This document shows positions 34,515 to 44,400 of a stretch of DNA of 64,000 nucleotides, one piece after another; the first letter of the stretch is position 1, and each line of letters opens with the position of its first letter. Origin of the DNA: Desulfobacteraceae bacterium UBA2174 (GTDB lineage: Bacteria > Desulfobacterota > Desulfobacteria > Desulfobacterales > UBA2174); contig DCWA01000019.1 of NCBI GenBank assembly GCA_002327445.1, forward strand, positions 1 to 64,000, read 5' to 3'. Under the pieces are notes generated by a model, which saw only the letters and a list, made by a program, of their open reading frames with translations, was not told where the DNA came from and searched no databases. Position numbers and translations under genes: made by a program.

Positions 34515-34695
34515 GAAATGGGTCTCCTTTTGCCCGGCTTGCCCGTCCGGCCGAAGCATGGCGCCGGCAAATCCGGGGTGATGTGAGCATCTCCGAGACA
34601 GGATGGCGGAAAACCGGGTGTGCCAAATCCCTCAGGCGGCGAGGATCCTCCTTTCTTCGATCGAATGGACTGCGGACAATGCCAGTCCCGCCCGG

Positions 34696-35880
34696 TCAGG
34701 TCACCGGGCAGGCAAGATGGGACGGCCCCTTCCAGAACGGCGACATCTGACGCAGCCGTTCGATGATCGGCGGCAGCTTTTCTATCACCAGATCGACGTC
34801 GGCATCGGTGTTGAACACGCTGAGGCTGAAGCGGATCGAGCCGTGGGCCCGGGTAAACGGGACGTTCATGGCGCGCAGCACGTGGCTGGGCTCCAGCGAA
34901 CCGCTGGTACAGGCCGATCCGGAGGAGGCGCAGATGCCGTACCGGTCCATCATGAGCAGGATCGCTTCCCCCTCCACCGCGTCGAAGCCGATGCTAGTGG
35001 TGTTGGGCAGGCGGTTGTCCCGGTCGCCGTTGACATAGGTATCCGGCACCCGTGCGAGCAGTTCGCTCTCCAGTCGGTCCCGCAGCCCCTTGACGCGGGT
35101 GTTTTCCTCTTCCATCCGTTCGGCCACGAACTTCGCTGCCCGGCCCAGACCCACGATGTTGGCGGTGTTTTCGGTGCCGGCACGCCTGCCGTGCTCCTGG
35201 TGGCCGCCGTGCAAAAAAGGTGAAAAAGGGGTTTTATCGCGTACATAGAGCGCGCCGATCCCCTTGGGCCCGTGAAGTTTATGCCCCGAGAGCGACAGCA
35301 TGTGGATGCGGCTGCGGCTCATGTCGATGGGCACCTTGCCCACGGCCTGCACCGCATCGGTGTGAAACAGCACCCCGCGTTCGTGGCAAAGGGCGGCGAG
35401 CTCTTCCACGGGAAATATCGTTCCGGTTTCGTTGTTGGCCCACATGAAACTGGCGACGGCGGTGTCTTCGCTGAGGTGCTTCTTGAAGTATTCCATGTCC
35501 AGGCGGCCATCGGCATCCACCGGAACGAAGGTGACCCGGTAGCCGTTTTGCGCCAGCCATTCGGCCAGGTTCTTCACGGCCGGGTGCTCCACCCGACTGG
35601 TGAGGAGATGACGGCGTTCAGGGCGGGTGCGCAGGGCCGACCAGATCGCCGTGCTGTCGCTTTCGGTGCCGCAACTCGTAAAGACGATCTCACCCGGCTT
35701 GGCCCCGAGGAGTTCGGCGAGATTGGCGCGCGCCTGGCGCAAGTCGGCGGCCACATCGCCGCCAAAAGCATGCATGCTCGATGGGTTGCCGTAGCGTTCA
35801 CCGAAGTAGGGGAGCATGGCCTCGATCACTTCGGGCGCTACACGGGTGGTGGCGTTGTTGTCCAGATAGATCGGGTTCAT
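34696..35880 (-). CDS. nifS: Cysteine desulfurase NifS
   Basis: A 394-residue PLP enzyme that releases sulfur from cysteine for Fe-S assembly. PLP-binding Lys201 lies in SGHKLHGPKG, the His in VEHPAV stacks on PLP, and the persulfide Cys324 is in SSGSACTSGSLEPSHV. MNPIYLDNNATTRVAPEVIE is the typical N-terminus. The gene overlaps nifU by 4 bp and is translated after it, matching the NifU-NifS pair that many anaerobes use as their main Fe-S system. The larger frame upstream of 35880 is nifU in another phase. Confidence 0.96.
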   Translation of the reverse strand: MNPIYLDNNATTRVAPEVIEAMLPYFGERYGNPSSMHAFGGDVAADLRQARANLAELLGAKPGEIVFTSCGTESDSTAIWSALRTRPERRHLLTSRVEHPAVKNLAEWLAQNGYRVTFVPVDADGRLDMEYFKKHLSEDTAVASFMWANNETGTIFPVEELAALCHERGVLFHTDAVQAVGKVPIDMSRSRIHMLSLSGHKLHGPKGIGALYVRDKTPFSPFLHGGHQEHGRRAGTENTANIVGLGRAAKFVAERMEEENTRVKGLRDRLESELLARVPDTYVNGDRDNRLPNTTSIGFDAVEGEAILLMMDRYGICASSGSACTSGSLEPSHVLRAMNVPFTRAHGSIRFSLSVFNTDADVDLVIEKLPPIIERLRQMSPFWKGPSHLACPVT

Positions 35881-36704
35881 GAAGGTACCTCCTCCACCAC
35901 CAGTTCCGGGGTGACCGTCTCGCGCAGGCGAGCTTCGACGAAGTCTTTCAAAGTCGCCTGGCTCAGCTTGCAGGTGGCGCAGGCACCGCGCAGCTTGATC
36001 AGCACCTGGTTGCCGTCCACGTCCACCAGCTGGATGTCCCCCCCGTCCTTCTTGAGCGCCGGCCGGATCTCGGTTTCCAGGGTTTCCTCGATGCGCCGGA
36101 TTTTTTGAATGTTGGTCATGGCCGGCGGCTTTTTTACCGGCTCGGGCAACCCGAGGGTCTCCCAGATGATCTCCTGGATCTTTTCGTGGCAGTTGCCGCA
36201 TGCCCCGCCGGCCTTCAGGTAGTCGGTAACATCTTCAATGGTCTTGAGCTTGTGCTCGGCCACCGCCTCGCGAATCTGAACGTCGGTGACCCCGAAGCAC
36301 TCGCATACCACCTGCCCCTCTGCCTTGCGGTCCGGCTCGCCCAGGTAGCAGGATATGGCCTTTTCCAGTGCGTCGCGGCCCATCACCGAGCAGTGCATCT
36401 TTTCCTTTGGCAGGCCGCCAAGGTACTCGGCGATGTGGTCGTTGGTGATCTGGCGCGCCTCCTCCAAGGTCTTTCCCTTGACCATCTCGGTCAGGGCCGA
36501 GGACGAGGCGATGGCGCTGGCGCAGCCGAAGGTCTGGAACTTGGCGTCCTGGATACGTTGATGATCATCGAGTTTGAGATATAAGGTCAAGGCATCGCCG
36601 CAGGCCAGCGAACCGACTTCGCCGACGGCATCCGCATCTTCCATCTTGCCCACGTTGCGTGGATTGAGAAAATGGTCTTTGACTTTATCGGTATAGTCCC
36701 ACAT
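35877..36704 (-). CDS. nifU: Fe-S scaffold protein NifU (three domains)
   Basis: A 275-residue modular scaffold. The IscU-like domain has C35, C61 and C105; the central BFD-type [2Fe-2S] domain has C134-x-C136 and C169-x2-C172; the C-terminal Nfu domain has C242-x2-C245 in RGACATCKLSQ. It builds clusters from NifS sulfur and passes them to apoproteins. ATG 36704 (MWDYTDKVKDHFLNPRNVGK) is the usual N-terminus, with a GGGGGG ribosome site. No other nif gene is present, so a housekeeping role is likely. A CCGGGAGA/TCTCCCGG hairpin lies in its leader at 36732-36757. Confidence 0.95.
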   Translation of the reverse strand: MWDYTDKVKDHFLNPRNVGKMEDADAVGEVGSLACGDALTLYLKLDDHQRIQDAKFQTFGCASAIASSSALTEMVKGKTLEEARQITNDHIAEYLGGLPKEKMHCSVMGRDALEKAISCYLGEPDRKAEGQVVCECFGVTDVQIREAVAEHKLKTIEDVTDYLKAGGACGNCHEKIQEIIWETLGLPEPVKKPPAMTNIQKIRRIEETLETEIRPALKKDGGDIQLVDVDGNQVLIKLRGACATCKLSQATLKDFVEARLRETVTPELVVEEVPS

Positions 36705-36880
36705 GGCATGTCCCCCCTGATGCGGCAAGACCCGGGAGATCTCCGCAGGTCTCCCGGCATGCTTCCCGGATTTGCGGTTGGTTCTTGCTCCGGTGTATCA
36801 TAATCATCATTGTCTGAAAGGAAACCGACCGGCAAGGGCGGGTCTTCCCGTATCTCAATCATGTACCAGAGGAGGCGATC

Positions 36881-37732
36881 ATGAACGTACGCAAACCGGT
36901 GTTTGCCGGTAGCTGGTATCCGGCCACGGCGGAAGAGTGCCGCCGCCAGATCGAGATCTTCCTCCGGGATCCGGCGATCAAGGCTCCGGCTCCAGGACGC
37001 CGGGTGGGAGGGATCGTCCCCCATGCCGGCTGGTTCTATTCGGGGGCGGTGGCCTGCAACGTGATCCACCGACTGGCACAAGGGGAGGCACCGGACACGG
37101 TAGTGGTTTACGGAATGCACCTGCATCCGGATTCCCCCTGCCACATCATGGCGGAAGGCGGGTGGGAAACCCCCTTCGGGGTGATCGAGATCGACGCTGA
37201 ACTCGCCGGCCAGCTCACCGCCGAGTTCAATTTCGTGGTGGAAACGGCCCGGCGCTTCGTCCAGGACAACACCATCGAACTCCAGCTCCCTTTCATCCGT
37301 CACTTCTTCGGCGATGTCAGGCTGCTGCCCATGGGCGTGCCGCCGGCGGCCGCCACGCTGACCCTGGCGCGCCGGGTGGCGGCCAAGGCGGCCGCGCTGG
37401 GCCGGCGCATCAAGGTTGTCGGTTCCACCGACCTGACCCATTACGGCGCCAATTACGGTTTCGCGCCCCGGGGGAGCGGGCCGGCGGCCCTGGCCTGGGT
37501 GAGGGATGAAAACGATCGGCGCATCGTGGATGCCATGTTGCGTCTGGAGCCCGACGCGGTGATCCGGGAGGCCTTGACGCACCACAATGCCTGCTGCGCC
37601 GGTGCGGCGGCCGCGGCCATCGAAACCGGGCGGCGCCTCGGGGCCGAGGCCGCCCATCTGTTGGCCTACACCACCAGTTACGAAAAAAGTCCGGGGCCGA
37701 GCTTCGTGGGGTATGCCGGTCTTGTTTTCTGA
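36881..37732 (+). CDS. amrB: MEMO1-family protein (AmmeMemoRadiSam protein B)
   Basis: A 283-residue MEMO-fold protein related to extradiol dioxygenases. Conserved metal-site regions are present: VPHAGWFYSGAVAC near residue 47, a GSTDLTHYGANYG strand near 185 and the ending GYAGLVF. The family often occurs with an AMMECR1 domain and a radical-SAM enzyme, neither of which is nearby here. A GAGGAGG ribosome site precedes ATG 36881. Biochemical function in bacteria is unsettled. Confidence 0.88.
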   Translation: MNVRKPVFAGSWYPATAEECRRQIEIFLRDPAIKAPAPGRRVGGIVPHAGWFYSGAVACNVIHRLAQGEAPDTVVVYGMHLHPDSPCHIMAEGGWETPFGVIEIDAELAGQLTAEFNFVVETARRFVQDNTIELQLPFIRHFFGDVRLLPMGVPPAAATLTLARRVAAKAAALGRRIKVVGSTDLTHYGANYGFAPRGSGPAALAWVRDENDRRIVDAMLRLEPDAVIREALTHHNACCAGAAAAAIETGRRLGAEAAHLLAYTTSYEKSPGPSFVGYAGLVF

Positions 37733-37733
37733 C

Positions 37734-37757
37734 GGCCCGCAACGCGTGTTGCGGGCC
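37734..37757. terminator. GC-rich hairpin between convergent genes
   Basis: GGCCCGCAAC and GTTGCGGGCC form a perfect 10-bp stem with loop GCGT directly after the MEMO stop codon. There is no T-run; it is likely a transcript-end stabiliser or weak terminator between convergent genes. Confidence 0.5.
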
Positions 37758-37808
37758 GCCAGAAATGGTTGCGGTTTTCCCGCGGCCGGTCATGTCTGTC
37801 GGATCAAA

Positions 37809-38300
37809 CTACTTCTTGGATTCTCCTGCGCCTTGTTGAAGGATTTTGTGGCGGGTATCCAGGTACTCGGGTTTGGCCTCGATGGCGATGGCCTGGTCGA
37901 TCCACCGGCGCGCCTGGTCGTAGCGTTTCTGCTGCATCCGCACGAAGGCCAGATTGTTCATGCTGTCGCTGTGGTCGGGTTTTCTTTCCAAGCTGCGCCG
38001 GTAGTGCAGGGCCGCCTTGTCCAGTTGCCCCTTCTGGTAATAAACATTACCCAGATTGAAATAGGGTAGATACCAGTCCTTGTCCTTTTGGATTGCCTTT
38101 TTGTATTCTTTCTCCGCCAGTTCCAAGTTGCCCCGGGTTTCATAGGAGAATCCCAGGTCGTTGTGGTCGGCGGCCGTGAGCGAATCCTCGACCACATGGA
38201 TCCCGAGCATGGCGCATCCCGTCATGCACAGGAGAGCCGTTGCGATGCACCATGATCTCAGGGATGAACGATCAGGTATGGGTTGCCCAGGCGCTGCCAT
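37809..38300 (-). CDS. TPR-repeat lipoprotein
   Basis: A 163-residue protein with a hydrophobic leader ending in a lipobox-like LLCMTGC, then three tetratricopeptide repeats (HNDLGFSYETRGNLELAEKE, YFNLGNVYYQKGQLDKAALH, MNNLAFVRMQQKRYDQARRW). It overlaps the end of the C39-like peptidase gene by 43 bp. In PA2778-type proteins a TPR tail follows the peptidase domain in one chain; here the two parts are separate reading frames. It should sit on the periplasmic side of a membrane and bind its peptidase partner. Confidence 0.8.
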   Translation of the reverse strand: MAAPGQPIPDRSSLRSWCIATALLCMTGCAMLGIHVVEDSLTAADHNDLGFSYETRGNLELAEKEYKKAIQKDKDWYLPYFNLGNVYYQKGQLDKAALHYRRSLERKPDHSDSMNNLAFVRMQQKRYDQARRWIDQAIAIEAKPEYLDTRHKILQQGAGESKK

Positions 38301-38758
38301 TTTTTCTCGAAGGTTTCATGGTCGACCAGGACCGAGGCATCGGTTCCGTCGTGGACGATGACCCCTTTTTCATTGAAACCGACAACAACGACATAGTGGG
38401 GGCGGCTGGCCAGCCAGACCCCGTCGTCGATGAGAACGATCACCGGTTTTCCGTCCCGGATGCTTTTTTTGATCAGGTCCAGGTCGCCTTGGCCGGATTC
38501 GGTTATAAATCCCAATCTTGCGGCATAGTTTTCAAGGTCGGGCAGCAGGGCGCCCCGCAGGGTTTCGTTGTAGACCTCCTGGCTGATCTGACGAGAGGGG
38601 ACGAACCGCTCGTAGTAAGCAAAGACGGTGGCCAGGGCCGCGGCGCCGCACTGATGCCGCTGCTGCTCGAAAAAAGGCACCCCCTCGATGATTTCCGCTC
38701 CCGGGGGGCTCGTCCAGCCAAGCCAAAACAGGACCGCCAGCAGGCAAGTTTTTTTCAA
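38258..38758 (-). CDS. PA2778-family C39-like cysteine peptidase
   Basis: A 166-residue exported protein with an N-terminal signal peptide (KKTCLLAVLFWLGW) and a papain-like C39 fold. The oxyanion Gln and nucleophile Cys are in FEQQRHQCGAAALATVFAYY; the catalytic His is in RPHYVVVVGFNEKG, followed by an Asp in VHDGTD. C39 enzymes cut after double-Gly leaders, but the substrate of this family is unknown. It is the middle gene of a PA2779-PA2778-TPR trio. Confidence 0.85.
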   Translation of the reverse strand: MKKTCLLAVLFWLGWTSPPGAEIIEGVPFFEQQRHQCGAAALATVFAYYERFVPSRQISQEVYNETLRGALLPDLENYAARLGFITESGQGDLDLIKKSIRDGKPVIVLIDDGVWLASRPHYVVVVGFNEKGVIVHDGTDASVLVDHETFEKKWQRLGNPYLIVHP

Positions 38759-38765
38759 ATGTGGG

Positions 38766-39161
38766 CTACCGGATGATGATTTCTTTGTTCAGCAGTTTCA
38801 TGATCACGATGACCAGCAGGATGATGACCAGGACCCCGATCACCACCCCGATCCCATTGCCGCCGGCGAGCACATTGTCCGAGGCCTGGGCCAGCATATG
38901 GATCTGATCGTCGCTCATTTGGGAAAGCTTGCTCTGGATCTCGGCGGGGTTCATGCCGCAGGCGACGAGCTTGTCGGTGACGACTTTCTGCTCCAGGGCG
39001 TTCTGGATTTTTTCGATTTCCACCATTCGCAGCGATCCGGACGGAGACCCGTTGGACAGGCTGGAGCTCATCAGGCCAGCGGCGGCAGGCGAGGTCCACA
39101 GGCACATCAGGTAGACAGCGATTCCCAGGGCCAGGGTGGCGTTGCGAAAATTCTTCAGCAT
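38766..39161 (-). CDS. PA2779-family (DUF6627) membrane protein
   Basis: A 131-residue protein with a signal peptide ending in SPAAAG, a soluble segment (about 30-95) and a C-terminal membrane helix IGVVIGVLVIILLVIVIMKL. The arrangement recalls short exported peptides with a membrane anchor. The gene is 7 bp upstream of the C39-like peptidase gene, and this pair recurs in proteobacteria, so the PA2779 protein may be the substrate or anchor of the peptidase. That link is an inference. Confidence 0.8.
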   Translation of the reverse strand: MLKNFRNATLALGIAVYLMCLWTSPAAAGLMSSSLSNGSPSGSLRMVEIEKIQNALEQKVVTDKLVACGMNPAEIQSKLSQMSDDQIHMLAQASDNVLAGGNGIGVVIGVLVIILLVIVIMKLLNKEIIIR

Positions 39162-39318
39162 GAGCCAATTCTCCCTTTTTTTGGCGGTTCAATATGTCGT
39201 TTCTTCGATACGATTTCATATGTCAAAATTTTAAGCGCCTGTCAATTTGCGTGTTAAGGGGAATATTGGCTGCTTAACCGCGTAGCGGCAGGGGCCAAAC
39301 CGGAAACGGGAGGCGACA

Positions 39319-39545
39319 ATGATCAAGGTGGTTTTCGACGAGGCATTCTACTCGGTTTCGATCATCACCTCCAGGACTGGGGCCGGCTGCTGGCCACCGA
39401 GGATTACGCCCGCATCGGCCGCTTGGTGCGCAGTGCGGCGCTGCGCTGCGGCGGCGGATGTTTTGCCGTGCTGGAGGGTGGTTACAACCACAGCGTGCTG
39501 GGCTACAACGTGCAGGCGCTGCTTCAGGGGCTCCAATCGGTCTGA
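39319..39545 (+). pseudogene. Internally deleted histone deacetylase-family gene
   Basis: The first dozen codons (MIKVVFDEAFYS) resemble the start of acetoin-utilisation/histone deacetylase-like proteins. In another phase from 39357, the DNA encodes the typical C-terminal end: FDHHLQDWGRLLATEDYARI, then CFAVLEGGYNHSVLGYNVQA, stopping at 39543. The catalytic centre, roughly 230 residues, is missing, so an internal deletion of about 0.7 kb plus a phase change has destroyed the gene. It ends 22 bp from convergent recD. Confidence 0.75.
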
Positions 39546-39567
39546 TTGCCTGAGGCTAAACGGCGCC

Positions 39568-41406
39568 TCAATCTGGCGGGCGGTGTTGCGGCTGCTGCCA
39601 CAGCTTTTCCGCCAGGCCGGAGGCCCGCTCGGCGCTGCGGGCCGCCGCCTTGCGGATCAAACCAACGGGGCCGCGGATTTCGATATGCCGCCGGGCGCGG
39701 GTGGCGGCGGTGTAGAGCAGCTCCCGGGAGAGGACCTGCACGTCGTGATCGGGCAGCAGCAGCAGGACCCGGTCGAATTCCGACCCCTGGGCCTTGTGCA
39801 CGGTAATGGCAAAGGCGGTTTCGTGCGCCGGCAGACGGCCGGGGGAGATTTTTTTCAATTCGCCGTCCGCCTGCCGGAACCAGGCGCGCAGCACACCGTC
39901 GGCCGGGTCGGGCCAGAGAATGCCGATGTCGCCGTTGAATACGCCAAGCTGATAGTCGTTACGGCTGACCAGGATCGGCCGCCCCTGGTACATGCCGCCT
40001 GGTTCCACCGCCAGCCCGGCCGCTTTTAGCCCCATTTCGATGCGGCGGTTGGTTTCCACCACGCCGGCGGCACCTTCGCGGGTGGCGCAGAGAATGGCGA
40101 AATCTTCCAGGCAGGCCAGGGCGCGGGCGGGATCGACGGCCTTGAAGATGGCGCCAAAGGCGCTGATGGCTGCCTCCGGCGTTTTCATCGGGGCGGCCGG
40201 GTCCGGGGCGACATGGGTCACATCCCCCATGCCGGCCTCGAAAACCGGCATCGGGTCGGCGCCGGCGCGCACGGCACGGGCCAGGGCGCCGATGCCGCTG
40301 CGGGAACCGAAACGGTAGCTTCTTTCCAGGAGCGCCAGGCAGTCCCCCAGGGCGGTGGCCGCCGGATCCGCCGGGCCGTCGTAGGCGGCGCAGCGCTTCA
40401 GCAGGGCGCACAGGGCCGGGCTGTATCCGCGGCCGGGTTTGGCGCACAGGTCCGCGAAGACGTTGCCGGCTTCCACCGAGGCAAGCTGGTCCTTGTCGCC
40501 GAGCAGGATGAGCCGGGCGTGGTCCGGCAGGGCGGCCACGGTCCGGCTCATCAGGGGCAGATCGATCATGGACGCCTCGTCGATCACCAGCAGGTCCAGG
40601 TGCAGCGGGTGGTCCGGCCCATGACCGGGGTTGGCCCGGCCCGGTCGAACCCGGATCAACCGGTGAAGGGTCATGGCTTCGGTGGGGATGGCCGCCCGGA
40701 CTTCGGCGGTTACCGGCAGTCCCTCCCGGGCCTTGCGAATGGATTCGGTGAGGCGGGCCGCGGCCTTGCCGGTGGGGGCCGCCAGCACCATCCGCGGAAA
40801 AGGCGGCCCGGCCAACTCGGCGATAAGCGCCAGGATGACCGCCACGGTGTGGGTCTTGCCCGTGCCGGGGCCGCCGGAGACGATGCACAGGCGGCGCAGG
40901 GCCGCCAGGGCCGCGGCGGTTTTCTGGTCGTCGGATTCTCCTGCTGCGATGGCTGCCGGGAACAGGCGATTCAGCGCCGCTTCGAGCCGGCCGATGTCCA
41001 CGGGCACCGGGGCCGACGCCAGCCGGTGCAGCGCATCGGCCAGGGTCTTCTCGAAATGCCAGTAGCGGGCGAGGTAGAGCCGGGTTCCGTCGAGGACAAG
41101 GAGGCGGTCGGGCCTCTCCGGAGTCCCCACGGCGGCGGAGGCGCGCAGGGCATCGATCCAGGGCTTCAGATCCGGGGCTGGCAGACCGTCTTCGGCCTCC
41201 GGGGTGGCAAAGAGCCGCTGGCCGGCGAAACGGGACAGTTCCACACACACGTCGCCTTCCCCGAGCCGCTGGCTGGCCAGGGCCGCGGCCAGGGTCGGCG
41301 GCCCGGCGGCATCTCCGGAAAGCACCCCGATCCACCGGGCGAAATGCCGGTCCAGGTCCCGCAGGGTGTTGAGGGATTGCATCGCTTCCAGCATGCCAGT
41401 GGTCAT
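39568..41406 (-). CDS. recD: Exodeoxyribonuclease V, RecD helicase subunit
   Basis: A 612-residue superfamily 1B helicase moving 5'-3' in RecBCD. Walker A is IVSGGPGTGKTHTVAVILAL (178-185 central), Walker B LLVIDEASMIDLPLMS, and the C-terminal motif AITVHKAQGSEFDRVLLLLP with YTAATRARRHIEI is intact. It starts inside the end of recB (4-bp overlap, ATGA). RecBCD processes double-strand ends and degrades foreign linear DNA. Last gene of the recCBD operon. Confidence 0.95.
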   Translation of the reverse strand: MTTGMLEAMQSLNTLRDLDRHFARWIGVLSGDAAGPPTLAAALASQRLGEGDVCVELSRFAGQRLFATPEAEDGLPAPDLKPWIDALRASAAVGTPERPDRLLVLDGTRLYLARYWHFEKTLADALHRLASAPVPVDIGRLEAALNRLFPAAIAAGESDDQKTAAALAALRRLCIVSGGPGTGKTHTVAVILALIAELAGPPFPRMVLAAPTGKAAARLTESIRKAREGLPVTAEVRAAIPTEAMTLHRLIRVRPGRANPGHGPDHPLHLDLLVIDEASMIDLPLMSRTVAALPDHARLILLGDKDQLASVEAGNVFADLCAKPGRGYSPALCALLKRCAAYDGPADPAATALGDCLALLERSYRFGSRSGIGALARAVRAGADPMPVFEAGMGDVTHVAPDPAAPMKTPEAAISAFGAIFKAVDPARALACLEDFAILCATREGAAGVVETNRRIEMGLKAAGLAVEPGGMYQGRPILVSRNDYQLGVFNGDIGILWPDPADGVLRAWFRQADGELKKISPGRLPAHETAFAITVHKAQGSEFDRVLLLLPDHDVQVLSRELLYTAATRARRHIEIRGPVGLIRKAAARSAERASGLAEKLWQQPQHRPPD

Positions 41407-44400
41407 CGCCGATCCCCGGGTTCGGTATTGCCGGCGAACATCCGGTCCAGGGCCTCTACCAGGGCCGGCTCCGGCCGGTGGGAAAAAACGCCCCGAGACG
41501 GCCCGTGGTCCGGGTGCATGCCGCGGAGAAACAGATAGTACACCCCGCCGAAGTGGTCCGAGTAGCGGTAGCCGGGCAGGCGGCAGGCCAGGTAGCGGTG
41601 CAAGGCCACGGTGTACAACAGGTACTGCAGGTCGTAGCGGTGAGCGGCCATGGCCTCCCCGATTTGCCGCGGGCCATAGTCCTGGAGGTGGTCGCCCAGG
41701 TGGTTGGACTTGTAATCGGCGATGTAGTAGCGGCCCCGGTGGCGGAAGACCAGATCGATGAAGCCTTTCATCAGACCCTTCACCGGGTCGAAGTGCAGCC
41801 CTTGTCCCGCGCTGCGATGACCGGCGAAATCCGCCAGGACGCCGGCCAGGCGGGTCGGCTCCAGGCGGGCCAGGGGGAAGTGGAATTCCATCTCGTCGAG
41901 CCGGTCGGGGCGGCAGATGGCGCGCAGGCGCAATCCATCGGCGTCCAGGGGGGTGTCCAGGGTTCGGCGCACGATTTCCGCGGCAACCGGCTGCCAGCCG
42001 TCGCCGATGGCATGGCGGGCCAGTTGTCGCTGGACGGCTTCGGCCAGGGCCGGCCCTTCGGCGGTGGGGAAATCGATGTTTTCCAGCAGTTCGTGGAGGC
42101 ACTGGCCTGCCACGGTGCCGCGGGGAAACCGAAAGACGGCGTCCACTGGCGCGGAGGGGGTCTCGGCTGTCTCTGGCGATGGTTCGGGATCATGGTCCGG
42201 TCGCTCCACGTCCCTGCCGGCCAGCAGGCCCGAGTAGCTGGTCAACCGCCAGTCGCCGGCGATACGGCCGGTAAACGGCCGCGCGGCATAGTTTTTTTCG
42301 TCCTGGGACGGCAGTCCGATTTCGGGTGCGGGTTCCTCTGGCGCGGGTTTGACCTGGATGGCACCGCCGGCCCCGGCGGCCAGCGTCTCCAAGCGCGCCC
42401 GGATCTCCTCCTCGGCCAGATCTCTCATGAGGCTTCGGGGCGGGTCTTGTCCGGAGTCCGGGTGCAGGAGCCAGGCCAGGGCCGAGTGCTCGGCGTTGTT
42501 GATGCGGCCCCAGGTGAGGACGCACAGGTGCCGGGCCCGGGTCACGGCGACGTAGAGCAGCCGCAGCCGTTCGGCCAGGTCTTCGGCGGCGGCCATTGCC
42601 TGGTGGGCCTCGATGCGGTCGGAGCCCAGGTCCAGGATCACCGGGTAAGGGGGTTCCGGGGCATGGAACACCACCGGGCCGCGGCCCGCCATGCCGCCTG
42701 CCCAGGGAAAGGGGATGAAGACCACCGGGTATTCCAACCCCTTGCTCTTGTGGATGGTCACGATCTGCACCAGGGCTTCGTCGCTTTCCAGGCGCAGCAG
42801 CCGCTCATCGTCGGCGCCGGGGTCGCAGCGCTGGTCGGCCAGCCAGCGCAGGAGCCGCTGGGGTCCGGTGAACTGCCGGGAGGCGGCCTGGAGCAGCTCT
42901 CCCAGGTGCAGCAGGTTGGTCAGCCGCCGTTCGCCGTCCGGATCCGTCTGGCATCGCTCCAGGATTTTCTCGCCTTCGATGAGCGCGAAAAAGGCCCGCT
43001 GGAACCCGCGATGCAGCCAGAGGTCCCGGTAGGCGTGGAACCGGCTGAGGACCGCTTCCCGCGGCTGCATTTGGTCATCGAGGGCCAGGATCTCCTCGGC
43101 GGGCCATACGAGCAGCGCACTGGCCAAGGCGGCTTTGAAACGGCCCTCGTTGCCGGGGTCGCTCACCGCCATGAGCACCTGCTGGAGGGCTTCGGCCTCA
43201 GGGGTATCGAAGACGCTTTGCTGGCTGAGACTGACGCTGGCAATTCCCCTCTCGCGCAGGGCGCGCTGCATCCAGAGGCCGTCACTGTGGCTGCGGACCA
43301 GCACCGCGATGTCGCCGGCTTGCAGAGGAACATCTCCCAGCACGGCCCGCCCCCGGGCCGACAGAGCCAGCAGGCGGGCGATCTGGGTGGCGCAGACGGC
43401 GGCGGCCGCCTCCCGGGCGGCATCGGCGGTGATGGCGCCGTTTCGTGTCAGGGTCCGTCCCCGGGTTTCGAGAAACCAGAAGGACAGCGGCGTCGGGACC
43501 TGACCGGCGAGTTTCAGCGGCCGGTCGTCGGCGCGGGGGCCGGCGCTCACCGGGAGAAAAGGGATGTGTCGATCGTAGACAAACGGCCGCTGGGCAGCGG
43601 AAAAGAGGTGGTTTACCGCCGCCACCAGGCGGGTGGCCGAACGCCAGTTGGTGCCCAGGGTAAAGCAGCGTCGGGCGCCGGCGTCGTTCTTGGCCTGCAT
43701 GTAGGTGAAAATGTCGGCGCCGCGGAAGCTGTAGATCGCCTGTTTGGGATCGCCGATGAGGAAAAGCCCGGATTGGTCGCACTGGCGATAGATTTGTTGA
43801 AATATTCGGTACTGCAGCGGATCGGTGTCCTGGAACTCGTCGATGAGGGCCGCGGGGAATCGTTCCCGGATGACGGCGGCCAGGGAGGGGCCTCCGTCGC
43901 CGGACAGCGCCTCGTCCACCAGCCGGAGCAGGTCGTCGAAACTCAGCACCTGCCGCTGCCGCTTGCGCTGGACCATCTCGGCGGCCAGGAACTCCCGTGC
44001 CGCGGCCAGCAGCGTGACCCTGCGCGCTTTCAACGTCATCTCGAATGTCTTGGCAAAAGCGGCGCAGCGGTCGAAAAAGGCGTGTGCCGGGACGGCTTCA
44101 CCCGGCTTGGTCTGCGCTTTTAACTGGTCCGGGGTAAAGCGGGCCAGTTCGGCCGGCAGGGCCAGCGGCAGGTCTCCGGCGAGCAATTCGTCCATCGCGG
44201 CCACCGCTCGTCCCACCACCGGCTTGCTGTACGAACGGCGGTTGAGCCCGCCACTGTTTTCCAGGATCTTCACTACTGCTTCACGATCCGTGGCCCACGC
44301 GGTTTTCAGACTCTCGAAAACCCCGGCCAGGGCGGCGAAATCATCCGAGTGGGCCATGTCGGCCGGGTCGGGCAGAATTCGGATGCGGTCGTCCCGGACC

